Positions 53,843 to 63,695 of a stretch of DNA of 64,000 nucleotides are shown here, in pieces. This DNA comes from JANSWY01 sp965228955. GTDB lineage: Bacteria > Bacteroidota > Bacteroidia > Cytophagales > Cyclobacteriaceae. Below the pieces are notes generated by a model that made no database searches, had not been told where the DNA came from, and worked only from the letters and a program-made list of their open reading frames with translations. The number at the start of each line of letters is the position of its first letter. Positions within the stretch are counted from its first letter, which is position 1. The stretch is from NCBI GenBank assembly GCA_965228955.1, contig OZ245848.1:6425410-6489409 (forward strand), written 5' to 3'. A program made the position numbers and the translations under genes.

Positions 53843-55396
53843 ATGAATATCAAGACCTTAGTTCTTCTGTCGATTTTAATTTCCGGGATTTCAATAAATT
53901 CTAATGCCTCCGATACACTTGTTTTTGAACATGAACTAATCTTTCAAAGTAGTCTGGAAGAATCAGTTTATAAGTCGGTATTAGCAGGGGAGGAATCAAG
54001 ATATTTTGATGCTTTTTATGTTTTGACTGATAATTCAGACATTAATATCGAAAGTGCCAAGAAGGCCTTGGTAAATCAAATCAAATCTGTCAAGCCACAT
54101 AAGAAAGAGGAGAAGTATGTGAAAAATGTCTATAGCTCTTTACACGAAAGGTTCTTTCGTAAATATGTAGAGAAAGTGTTTTTTGAAGAAGTATTTTCAA
54201 ATGGTTATTACAACTGTGTAAGTGCTTGTGCCATTTATGGGTTAGCTTTTCAGGAATTGGATATTCCATTTGCGATCAAGGAGACGCCAACTCATGTTTA
54301 CATCGTAGCTTACCCCGACTCACATCAAATCTTGATTGAGACTACAGATCCTGTTGGTGGCTATGCTTCATTCAGTTCTGCTTTTAAACAAACTTATGTT
54401 GAGACACTCCTTGAGTTGAAATTGATTGATGCAAGTGATATGGCAATGGGTGTAAATGCTTTGTTTGATAAGCATTACTTTAATGATTCAAACTTAGGCC
54501 TTAAGGAGCTTGTCGCGATACAATATTATAATCAGGGGATTTTCTTAGCGGAAAAGGAAAAATTCTATGAATCCTATCAGGCTTTTAGCAAGGCATACGT
54601 TTTGTACCCCTCGGAACATATCGCAAATTCCTTAACAGCCAGTCTCGTAAATGAATTGATATCAGCCAATTATGAGAAGGATTACCACTTCAAGCTACTT
54701 TCAAATTTGCCAAGGCACAAAACGAAAGATCTGGGGAACGAAGAAATTCTTGGTGAGTTTAACAGAATTACAGAGAAGTACCTCATTGATAGAAATGAGA
54801 CTGAAAAATATGAATCGATTTATAATGACTTATTGAATGGCTTTAAAGATTCCAATCTTAGATCTGATCTTCAATTCTACTATAACTACGAAAGAGCCAG
54901 ACTTCTTTATAATAAAGGTAGATATGTTCATGCATTACCATTTGCTGAGGAGGCCTTTGCCATCAAAGAAAAAAATGCGGATGCCGAAACACTTCTTATT
55001 AGCACGTATATGAATTACTTATCCCGCTCTAAAAACACTGAAAAAGCATTAGCCAGACTTGAGGGTTATATGTCAAGATTCTCAGGGTTGAAAGAAAATA
55101 ATCACGTAAATACTGCATGGCTCAATTTGAATCTTATGGCGATGGAAAAAGCCTTTACTGAGAAAAATGAAACTGATGGCAAGTCATACAAGTCCAATTT
55201 TGAACAAGCAGTTTCCGAGAATGAAATAGCTGATTATGATGATTTTCTTGTAGGAAGGGCTTATTCTGCAGCTGCAGTGTTTTACTTTAAAAAAGGATAT
55301 TACAAATCTGCTAATACTTACCTGAAAAAAGGTCTTGAGTATTCACCAAGAAACCAGGAGCTAAAGTCAAGACAGTATATGCTGAACCGCAACTAG
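53843..55396 (+). CDS. Exported transglutaminase-like protein with TPR repeats
   Basis: 517 residues with a signal peptide (MNIKTLVLLSILISGISINS). The N-terminal part has a transglutaminase-like core: a Cys in GYYNCVSACAIYGLAFQELD, a His in ETPTHVYIVAYPDSHQILIE and an Asp in ETTDPVGG. The rest (about 215-517) consists of helical TPR-type repeats (YNQGIFLAEKEKFYESYQAF; YYNYERARLLYNKGRYVHAL; AAAVFYFKKGYYKSANTYLK). The role is unknown; the transglutaminase-like fold may act on peptides or act as a binding domain. The stop abuts the stop of the next gene. Confidence 0.82.
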   Translation: MNIKTLVLLSILISGISINSNASDTLVFEHELIFQSSLEESVYKSVLAGEESRYFDAFYVLTDNSDINIESAKKALVNQIKSVKPHKKEEKYVKNVYSSLHERFFRKYVEKVFFEEVFSNGYYNCVSACAIYGLAFQELDIPFAIKETPTHVYIVAYPDSHQILIETTDPVGGYASFSSAFKQTYVETLLELKLIDASDMAMGVNALFDKHYFNDSNLGLKELVAIQYYNQGIFLAEKEKFYESYQAFSKAYVLYPSEHIANSLTASLVNELISANYEKDYHFKLLSNLPRHKTKDLGNEEILGEFNRITEKYLIDRNETEKYESIYNDLLNGFKDSNLRSDLQFYYNYERARLLYNKGRYVHALPFAEEAFAIKEKNADAETLLISTYMNYLSRSKNTEKALARLEGYMSRFSGLKENNHVNTAWLNLNLMAMEKAFTEKNETDGKSYKSNFEQAVSENEIADYDDFLVGRAYSAAAVFYFKKGYYKSANTYLKKGLEYSPRNQELKSRQYMLNRN

Positions 55397-56158
55397 TTAT
55401 TTTTCAATTGCTACATTGAAAGTTTTTTGAGCAATGTAGTAATCTCCCTTGGCAGTTTTTTGTACACCAACAATGTTGAGTTTTTCCATTGCAAAAGAAC
55501 CAGGAGTTAGTTCATAGTAAACGATCCCTTTACCATTTGTTGTTGGAAGTTCCTCCATTTTGTCGTGCATGAATATTCCTTCATCCAATTTACCAACATA
55601 GTATTTAGCTCGCTTAGCATTTCTATCAAAAGCAACTTCAATGGTATATTCTCCAGTGCTACTCACCCTGTCGATTACATTTAATTTCAGTTCGGGATAT
55701 TTAGTTCTTACTTTTCCTCGTTTGGTGTATTCCACTAGTTTGCCGGCATAGTCATTTTTCCATTCCTGTTCGGAAGCGGGAGTACCAAAGCTGTAGTAGC
55801 GTTTTCTCAAACCATGCTTTCTGCCATTTACGTAGTTTGTTTCCAGTTGCAGTTTGCCATTCTCATAGAAGGTCTGAGCAAGTCCATCTTTAACACCATT
55901 TACATAATTGATTTTTCGCATTGGTTTCCCATCTGGATAGAAGCTTTGAGCTAGACCATGCTTTCTGCCATTTTTATAGCCGAGAATGCTGCTGATTTCA
56001 CCAGAAGCATGATACGCAGTGTCATATCCGTTTTTCTTTGTGCCCTTACTTTTCTTAGTAAGATCGATAACTTTTTCTTTGTTAGAACCGCTATCGCATG
56101 AGGACAATGCGGAGAATGCAAATAGACTGATCAGAAGATACTTGATGAATTTAATCAT
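55397..56158 (-). CDS. MORN-2/YwqK-like repeat lipoprotein
   Basis: 253 residues with a lipoprotein signal (LLISLFAFSALSSC, Cys21). The central part (about 45-150) has repeated MORN-2-type units: GEISSILGYKNGRKHGLAQS, DGKPMRKINYVNGVKDGLAQ and NGKLQLETNYVNGRKHGLRK. A beta-rich C-terminal domain has no recognised family. Such YwqK-like proteins are abundant in Bacteroidota; the antitoxin label sometimes used is not supported here because no toxin gene is adjacent. Confidence 0.88.
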   Translation of the reverse strand: MIKFIKYLLISLFAFSALSSCDSGSNKEKVIDLTKKSKGTKKNGYDTAYHASGEISSILGYKNGRKHGLAQSFYPDGKPMRKINYVNGVKDGLAQTFYENGKLQLETNYVNGRKHGLRKRYYSFGTPASEQEWKNDYAGKLVEYTKRGKVRTKYPELKLNVIDRVSSTGEYTIEVAFDRNAKRAKYYVGKLDEGIFMHDKMEELPTTNGKGIVYYELTPGSFAMEKLNIVGVQKTAKGDYYIAQKTFNVAIEK

Positions 56159-56328
56159 GATTTGAAATTTGCGCTAATATAAGAGAATTCAAGAAAATCG
56201 ACAGAATACAAATTCTTAATTAATCGTGACATTCCCTCGGAGAATCACTACGAATACTCAATTGTCAATTTTAAAACTTCTTATTTAAAGCAGATTTGGC
56301 TGTTTTCTTAGAATAACGAATCTGCAAT

Positions 56329-59300
56329 ATGAAAAAACTACTCACACTTCTCTTGCTTTCAATGACTGCATACTGGGCCATTGGACAAGATACCACCAGT
56401 GATTTGCTGGTACACTATGAACTTAATGGAGATGCCGTTGATGCCACAGGCAGTGGTTTGGATGGTACCATAACTGGCGCAACTACAGTAGCGGGATATG
56501 ATGGAACTACTGATGGCGCCTTATCTTTTGATGGATCTGATGATAATGTGGTATTTGGAGATATCGCTCTAGCCAGCGAATCCTTTACCGTTAGCTTCTG
56601 GGTTAAACTTCCGGAAGTTGCCGTTTCCACCAATAGTTATGCAATCCTCTCTAAAAGATCGGTATGCACAACAGGAAATTTCTTTGATATGAGATATTCC
56701 AATTCACCCATATACGGTTACAACCTGGGGTTTGAATTGAGATCAGATCCAAACAACAATACTGGATCAGTGAATACACTAACTTTTACTGAACCTAATG
56801 TTTGGACACACATAGCATTTGTAAAAGACAACTCTACAACAACGTCCAGGGCTTATGTGAATGGCCAATTGGTGAGCGAAGCTGATTGGGCAAATACAGG
56901 TACAATCTCCGTCGATAATGATGCCGATTTGGGGATTGCTACCACGCCTTGTTTATCACAATCAACAATTTCCAGATTTAACGGAAGTTTAGACGAAATC
57001 AGAGTTTACACAAGAGCACTTACTGAGACTGATTTACAGTCTTTGTCTGATTTTACCATCAATAGAACATACCCATTAGATGGAGCGACCAATGCTTCTC
57101 TTTCTTCTGGCGTAGTGATCAATTTCAATAAAGATCTAGATGAGACCACTGTAAACTCTACCAATATAGTGGTTTCTGGTACCACAGCAGGTACACTAAG
57201 TCCTACATTCAGTGGTGGGGCAACAGACGAACTATTCATTGAATTTGCTGATGGGTTACCTCAAAGTGATGAGATCACAGTGAGCCTATCTAATGTGAAA
57301 TCGGCTGGGGGAGAAACATTACCAACGACGGATTTTACATTCTCCACTGGCTCGAAAAATGAGTCATTGATCGTACATTATCCATTTGATGGAAACACAG
57401 AGGATGAATCTGATAATGCAATAGATCCGGACAATGTGATCGGAACATTATTTACTTCAGATAGATTAGGAGCTATTGATAGTGCGCTCAATTTTGATGG
57501 ATCGGATGATTACTTACAATTAAACGATAATGATAATTTTGATTTTGGAACTTATCAGGACTTTACAATTGCGACCTGGTTTAAGGTAGAAGGAGGTTCT
57601 GTTACTTCTCAGGAGGCTTTTTTCAATAAATTTAGTTCCAACAGAAGAGTTTTTGCTGGTATTGCTGCTGGTGGTAATTTAAAGTTGCAATTAAGTGGAA
57701 CTTATGATGCTGTTTCGGTTCTGGAAACGGCTGATACTTATGATGATGGCTTTTGGCATCACGCAGCATTTGTAGCCGACAGAAATGGGAATTTAAAAAT
57801 ATATGTAAATGGAGCTCTGACAGACGAGACTACCGCGGAAGCATTTGATATCACCAATACTGGTCAAATCCAGATTGGAGCATTGAATGCAGGGACTCAA
57901 TATTTTGATGGTTCCTTAGATGAGTTTCAGGTTTATAACAGAGCGTTGGAAGCTGATGAAATCTCTGACCTGGCACCAGCGTACTTCACACCTACTCCTT
58001 CGAGAGGTTTTGAAACTGCCAGAACAGATGATAATATCAGCATAGAGTTTAGCAAAATAATCAGTGCTGCTACTGCAATCACTTCAAACTTCACCATCAC
58101 AGGTTCTAAATCGGGAACTATTTCATTCGCTATATCAGGTGGTGACTCCAGAGTAATAACCCTTGATCCGGATACTGATTTGCAATTAGATGAGACGGTG
58201 ACAGTTGCTTTTACAAACCTGCAATCGGATCAGGCTGAAACAATTACTGATGATAGTTTCACATTCGAAACGGCTGATGTAGACAAGGGATTATTAGGAT
58301 GGTATCCTTTTGATGGAAACGCAAACAACGCAGCAGGAGAGGATTTTGATGGTACTGTAGTAGGTGCAACTTTGGTTCCGGATGAAGCTGGAAATACGGA
58401 TGCAGCATATTCATTTGATGGTACCAATTACATAAATCTTGGCACCATGGATTTAATGAAGTCTTCATTCTCTTATGGATTCTGGGTAAACAGAGATCTA
58501 AATGATGAAAGTACTGTTATCATTTCTCAAAGACCTTCTTGTTCGGCTTCCAAGTTTAACCAGGTTACTTCAGGTTATAGCTCAACTACCGGGAAACTAA
58601 ATGTTGGATTTACGGTAACAAGATCTTCATACGACCCGAAAAGTGTTGCTGCGATTGTGAACCCAGGAGAATGGACTCATATAATGCTTGTAGCTGATGC
58701 ACGAGATAATGAACTTAGAGCCTACAAAAATGGAGTCCTTGTGGATACTGAGGCTGTTGATGCAACATACTTCAGCTCATTTGAAGAAACGATTGGTATT
58801 GGTACTGGAAATGCATGTATCAATGTAGACGGAAGAATCAGGTTCACTGGTGATCTTGACGACTTTAGAATTTATCAAAGAGTAGTTGAGGAGGAGGAAA
58901 TTAAGAAGTTAAGCGATTTCAGATTAGAGGCTAAGAACATCGCTAATGAAGAAGAGAATGTTGCTGTTTCTAAACCACTTGTTTTGGATTTTAATGAATC
59001 ATTATCACAAGTAGGAAGTATCTCAGTTTCTGGATCAACTTCAGGTACAATTACAACAGACAACACAATAAGCGGAGATACTTTAACAATAACTCCACAA
59101 AGCAATTGGCCATACGGTGAAACTATATCTGTAACAATTACAGATTTAGAAGCAGATAATGGTGAAACACTTTCTTTGGATTATGAATTCCTGACAAGTT
59201 CATTGGAGTCTTCATTATTGGTTCACTATACATTTGATGGGGACCTTGCAGATAGTTCAGCAACGGAATTAGAAGCTACTCTTGTTAATGGAGCATTGCT

Positions 59301-62300
59301 TGGTGAAAACAGGTTGAGAAGAGAAGATTTGGCTCTTCAATTAGATGGTTCCAATGATTATGTAAGATTGGATTCCGAGGATCCTTTCAACTTTGGGGTT
59401 CATGGAGATATTACTATTGCAACCTGGTTCAAGACCAATGGTGGTCTGGTGACATCTCAGAAGGCCTTCTTCAATAAATTTCAGGACAGCAAGAGAATCT
59501 TAGCTGGGATTGCTACTGGTGGATTACTTAAACTGCAGTTGACTTATGATAATGGCAGTTCCACTATTCTCCAGACTACAGATAGATTTGATGATGGGTT
59601 TTGGCACCATGTAGCATTTGTAATAGATAGAGATGGCAATGCGCAGATATTTGTTGATGGTTCATTAGAAGACGAGGCTGCAATAACCGAATCAGGCGAT
59701 GTTAATAATATCGGTCAGGCAAGAATTGGATCAATTCAGGATAACACTCAGTTTTTTAATGGCTCTTTGGATGACTTTAGAGTTTATAACAGAGTGCTTG
59801 CCGCTTCTGAAGTGGAGGCTTTGGCACCAAACTACTTTATTTCTAATCCACTACCAGGTGAGGACGCAGCAAAACTAAACACCAATATTGCAATTGAGTT
59901 TGGTAGAGCCATCAGTAACGCAACAGCAATCACTGATAATTTCACTATTACTGGTTCAAATTCTGGTAACGTGACATTTGCAATTTCTGGAGGAGATTCA
60001 AGAGTAATCACACTAGATCCAGATTCTGACTTTGGGATTGATGAAGAGGTAACTGTTTCTTTTGAGAGTTTGCAAACTACAGGAGGTGATACGGTTGAGG
60101 ATGATAGTTTGAAATTCGAGACTTCCGGAATCAACAAAGGAATGGTCGCATTCTATCCATTTGATGGAGATGCTGATAACGAGGTAAGCAACGAGTTTCA
60201 TGGAACTGTAGGTGGTGCAACATTAGTGGCTGACAGAAACAGCAATGCCAATCAGGCCTACTCTTTCGATGGGAGTTCAAATACAATCACATTTGGTAAC
60301 TATGAAATTTCAGAGGAGTCTTACACGATTGCATTTTGGATGAATGTTCCAGCACTGACTACTGACGTAAGTCACAGAGTGATTTCTAAAAGAGCAGTTT
60401 GTTCAACCGGACAATTCTTTGATATCGCAATTACTAATTCTTCTACAAGAGGTGGATACTGGGTAGGTATGGAATTAAGGGACGACAATACTAATAATAC
60501 AACGGGAAGTGTAGGAGCTTTGATTCCTGGAGCCGATCAGTGGGTTCATGTGACTTTTGTGAAGGATAATAATGATGCTACATCTAAGGTATATATTGAT
60601 GGGACTCTGACAAACACGGGAAGCTGGACAAACAGTGCGACTTCACTTAACATTTCCAATACTGCGAATATGGGTATCGGTACTTCTCCATGTGTAAGTG
60701 GATCTGTTCCGAGATTTAAAGGTTCGATAGATGATATCAGAGTTTATGATAGAGATTTATCTGCGGTTGAAGTGGCGGCACTGCCGAACTTCACAGGTAG
60801 CAGACCAACAATAGCAAGCGATATTGATGATCAGGATGTAGACGAAGATTCTGGCGAGACGGTGATAGCAGATTTGGATACAGTATTTACTGCAACTGGA
60901 AATGTGAAATACTCTGCGTCAAGTGATAATGACAATGTAGAAGCATGGGTTGATGGAAACGAATTGAAAGTTGAAGCGGATGCAGATTACTTTGGAGAGG
61001 CTAATATTGAAGTTAGAGCATTCAATGGTCTAGCTGGAACTACGGAATTTTTGCTTTCAGTTTTAACCGTAAATGATGCTCCAGTGGTAGAATCAACTGG
61101 TGACCTTTCCCTTCTGGAAGATTTCTCAGGTACATCAGAGATTCAATTCAGTGTATCGCAACCAGATAACGAATCAGACCAAACAATTACTTATAGTATA
61201 TCTCCGGACCCAGAGACTATTACATTCGCAAACTTCAATTTTGAGGAGTCTACAGGATTATTAAGTGTAACAGCTTCTTCAAATAGTTCAGGTTCTCAGG
61301 AATTTACAATTACTGCGAATGATGGTGAAACTTCAAACGCTACAGGTACAACAACTGCAACAGTAGAAGTGGAGTCAGTTAATGATGCTCCCGCATTTGA
61401 ATTGTCTGATGCAACATTGAATCTTGCTATGAACTTTGAAGGTACTGAAACTGTGGAGTTAATTGATCTTTCTCCATCAGATGAGTCAGAAAAAATTACT
61501 TATAGCATTTCTCCTACGACAGTTTCATTTGCCAATATCTCATTAGACACAAACACGGGGGATATTTCAATTACTGCTGTTACAGATGGGCTTGGCGACC
61601 AGGAATTTACGATTACAGCAGATGATGGTCAATCAGCAAACAATGAATATACAGTTACTTTCAACCTAAGTGTAATTGAAAACAGTGCCCCTCAATTGGT
61701 CACTCCTATTGCCGATGCTAGTATTGAGGAAGAAGGTTCAACTACATTATCTACGGATATCACAGCGCTGTTCACTGATGCAGATGGAGACGATCTTACT
61801 TATTCTGTAGTATCCGATACTTCTGGAGTCGTACCTACTATTTCAGGAACTAGTCTGACAGTAGAAGCAGCACAAGATTATAACGGTACAGCCATAATAA
61901 CGCTTACAGCTTCTGATGGAAGCCTAACTGAAGATGATGAAATTCAGGTAACTGTAACAGGAGTTAATGATGCTCCAACACTTGCTAATGCAATCGCCGA
62001 TCAAGTTACAGATGAGGATGTTGCCTTTACATTCACTTTAGCTACAGATGTATTTGAAGATGTAGACGGAGATGATCTTACACTTTCAACCTCAACATTG
62101 CCAACATGGTTGACTTTTGAGGCTTCAACAGGAGAGTTCTCCGGGACTCCAGAAAATGATGATGTGGGTTCAACAGCCATTACGGTAACTGCTAGTGACG
62201 GATCACTCTCAGTTTCGGATGAATTCCAGATTACCGTTGAGAATGTAAATGACGCACCAACGGTTTCAGGAAATACAATCTCGACAGATGAAGATGTAAC

Positions 62301-63630
62301 TACAAGCCTTGATCTAACAACAATCGTAACTGACGTTGATGGAGATGACCTGACATTTAGTTTTAACGGAGAAACTAATGACGATATCGTTGCAGCAACA
62401 TTAGAAGGAAGTGTAATCACAATTGCTCCGGTACAAGATCAAAATGGACAAGTGGCGATAGGATTGATGGCTTCTGATGGTACTACTAACACGTCATTCT
62501 CATTGACAGTGACTGTGAATGCTGTTAATGATGCTCCAACTGTTGGTACACAGATTGCAGATCTTTCAGTGAGTGAGGATTCAGAATTTACACTGACTTT
62601 AAGCGGAACTGAGTTTGAGGATGTTGACGGGGACGATTTAACAATCAGTGCTTCTGGAAGCCCTTCATGGTTAACCTATGATGAGATTTCTTCAAGCTTT
62701 TCAGGAATACCTACAAATAGTGATGTTGGATCAAGTACTATTACTTTGAATGCTACTGATGGCAGTTTGTCAGCTTCGCAATCATTTGTTATCACAGTGG
62801 TTAATGTAAATGATGCACCTACAGTTTCATTAAATGAAGGTATAAATACTGGAGAAGACGAATCAACAAGCTTTGACCTTTCAACAATTGTTACGGATGT
62901 TGATGGTGATGCTATCACTTATAGTTTTGATGGTACACAGGATGAATCGATCATTGTTGCTTCTCTGGAAGGTTCTGTATTGAACATTGAGCCAGTAGAA
63001 AATCAGAATGGGTCTACGGTTGTTAATCTCCTTGCATCTGATGGTCAGGCAAGCACATCTTTTACTCTTGATGTAAATGTGTCAGCTGTGAATGACGCTC
63101 CGGAGTTTACTCTAAGTGATGAAACAATCAATCTTGAGCAGGACTTTACGGGAACTGTGACTCTAGGTATTATGATGGCCGCAGTTCCGTCTGATGAAGC
63201 AGGTGAGACTGTTACATACACAATCACTCCAAATGACAACAGTTTAGTTGGACTTGTGGTGAACGGGACTGATATAGAGATTACTTCAATATCAGGAGCG
63301 TCGGGTACTCAGGAGTTCACAATAGAAGCAAATGATGGACAGACTGAGAATGCTACTTTCACTCAAACATTTACAGTCAATGTAAATCCGATATTAGGTC
63401 TTGCGGAGACAGTTAATTTAAATGTTTATCCTAACCCAGCTACAGATTATGTAGAGGTTACGAGTAATGAAGAGTTGAGTGTTGAGGTCTTCAATTTGAA
63501 GGGAGAGATGATCAAAACAGGAAGATCAAACCAGAAGATCAGATTAAGCGAAATTGCTAAAGGCCAATACATCATCCGATTTACGACTAAATCAGGTGAG
63601 TTTGGAACCAGAACAATTATTAAAGAATAA
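56329..63630 (+). CDS. Giant T9SS adhesin with alternating LamG/Big_5 domains and cadherin-like repeats
   Basis: 2433 residues. Signal peptide MKKLLTLLLLSMTAYWAIGQ. Five LamG/concanavalin-like domains begin near residues 25, 346, 652, 962 and 1269. Four Big_5 (SbsA Ig-like) domains sit between them, near 242, 545, 862 and 1163. LamG 1/3/5 and 2/4 are two distinct types, as are Big 1/3 and 2/4, so a roughly 620-residue module is repeated. About eight cadherin/dystroglycan-like repeats follow (about 1490-2350), with VNDAP and DVDGDDLT calcium motifs. A type A T9SS sorting domain ends it (LNVYPNPATDYVEVTSNEEL). It is a cell-surface or secreted, probably glycan-binding, protein. Confidence 0.95.
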   Translation: MKKLLTLLLLSMTAYWAIGQDTTSDLLVHYELNGDAVDATGSGLDGTITGATTVAGYDGTTDGALSFDGSDDNVVFGDIALASESFTVSFWVKLPEVAVSTNSYAILSKRSVCTTGNFFDMRYSNSPIYGYNLGFELRSDPNNNTGSVNTLTFTEPNVWTHIAFVKDNSTTTSRAYVNGQLVSEADWANTGTISVDNDADLGIATTPCLSQSTISRFNGSLDEIRVYTRALTETDLQSLSDFTINRTYPLDGATNASLSSGVVINFNKDLDETTVNSTNIVVSGTTAGTLSPTFSGGATDELFIEFADGLPQSDEITVSLSNVKSAGGETLPTTDFTFSTGSKNESLIVHYPFDGNTEDESDNAIDPDNVIGTLFTSDRLGAIDSALNFDGSDDYLQLNDNDNFDFGTYQDFTIATWFKVEGGSVTSQEAFFNKFSSNRRVFAGIAAGGNLKLQLSGTYDAVSVLETADTYDDGFWHHAAFVADRNGNLKIYVNGALTDETTAEAFDITNTGQIQIGALNAGTQYFDGSLDEFQVYNRALEADEISDLAPAYFTPTPSRGFETARTDDNISIEFSKIISAATAITSNFTITGSKSGTISFAISGGDSRVITLDPDTDLQLDETVTVAFTNLQSDQAETITDDSFTFETADVDKGLLGWYPFDGNANNAAGEDFDGTVVGATLVPDEAGNTDAAYSFDGTNYINLGTMDLMKSSFSYGFWVNRDLNDESTVIISQRPSCSASKFNQVTSGYSSTTGKLNVGFTVTRSSYDPKSVAAIVNPGEWTHIMLVADARDNELRAYKNGVLVDTEAVDATYFSSFEETIGIGTGNACINVDGRIRFTGDLDDFRIYQRVVEEEEIKKLSDFRLEAKNIANEEENVAVSKPLVLDFNESLSQVGSISVSGSTSGTITTDNTISGDTLTITPQSNWPYGETISVTITDLEADNGETLSLDYEFLTSSLESSLLVHYTFDGDLADSSATELEATLVNGALLGENRLRREDLALQLDGSNDYVRLDSEDPFNFGVHGDITIATWFKTNGGLVTSQKAFFNKFQDSKRILAGIATGGLLKLQLTYDNGSSTILQTTDRFDDGFWHHVAFVIDRDGNAQIFVDGSLEDEAAITESGDVNNIGQARIGSIQDNTQFFNGSLDDFRVYNRVLAASEVEALAPNYFISNPLPGEDAAKLNTNIAIEFGRAISNATAITDNFTITGSNSGNVTFAISGGDSRVITLDPDSDFGIDEEVTVSFESLQTTGGDTVEDDSLKFETSGINKGMVAFYPFDGDADNEVSNEFHGTVGGATLVADRNSNANQAYSFDGSSNTITFGNYEISEESYTIAFWMNVPALTTDVSHRVISKRAVCSTGQFFDIAITNSSTRGGYWVGMELRDDNTNNTTGSVGALIPGADQWVHVTFVKDNNDATSKVYIDGTLTNTGSWTNSATSLNISNTANMGIGTSPCVSGSVPRFKGSIDDIRVYDRDLSAVEVAALPNFTGSRPTIASDIDDQDVDEDSGETVIADLDTVFTATGNVKYSASSDNDNVEAWVDGNELKVEADADYFGEANIEVRAFNGLAGTTEFLLSVLTVNDAPVVESTGDLSLLEDFSGTSEIQFSVSQPDNESDQTITYSISPDPETITFANFNFEESTGLLSVTASSNSSGSQEFTITANDGETSNATGTTTATVEVESVNDAPAFELSDATLNLAMNFEGTETVELIDLSPSDESEKITYSISPTTVSFANISLDTNTGDISITAVTDGLGDQEFTITADDGQSANNEYTVTFNLSVIENSAPQLVTPIADASIEEEGSTTLSTDITALFTDADGDDLTYSVVSDTSGVVPTISGTSLTVEAAQDYNGTAIITLTASDGSLTEDDEIQVTVTGVNDAPTLANAIADQVTDEDVAFTFTLATDVFEDVDGDDLTLSTSTLPTWLTFEASTGEFSGTPENDDVGSTAITVTASDGSLSVSDEFQITVENVNDAPTVSGNTISTDEDVTTSLDLTTIVTDVDGDDLTFSFNGETNDDIVAATLEGSVITIAPVQDQNGQVAIGLMASDGTTNTSFSLTVTVNAVNDAPTVGTQIADLSVSEDSEFTLTLSGTEFEDVDGDDLTISASGSPSWLTYDEISSSFSGIPTNSDVGSSTITLNATDGSLSASQSFVITVVNVNDAPTVSLNEGINTGEDESTSFDLSTIVTDVDGDAITYSFDGTQDESIIVASLEGSVLNIEPVENQNGSTVVNLLASDGQASTSFTLDVNVSAVNDAPEFTLSDETINLEQDFTGTVTLGIMMAAVPSDEAGETVTYTITPNDNSLVGLVVNGTDIEITSISGASGTQEFTIEANDGQTENATFTQTFTVNVNPILGLAETVNLNVYPNPATDYVEVTSNEELSVEVFNLKGEMIKTGRSNQKIRLSEIAKGQYIIRFTTKSGEFGTRTIIKE

Positions 63631-63661
63631 TATAGAAAGAACCAATTTCAGGTGCAGATTG

Positions 63662-63695
63662 AGCCGTCTTCAGCAATGGAGGCGGCTTTCTTTTT
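63662..63695 (+). terminator. Intrinsic terminator after the giant adhesin gene
   Basis: A nine-pair stem (AGCCGTCTT with GGAGGCGGCT, two G-T pairs), an eight-base loop and TTTCTTTTT, 32 bp after the stop codon. Confidence 0.8.

Noticed and set aside
55397..56158. Antitoxin of a toxin-antitoxin pair, as YwqK-like proteins are sometimes labelled
   Set aside because: It is a lipoprotein with MORN-2 repeats, and no small toxin-like gene is adjacent.
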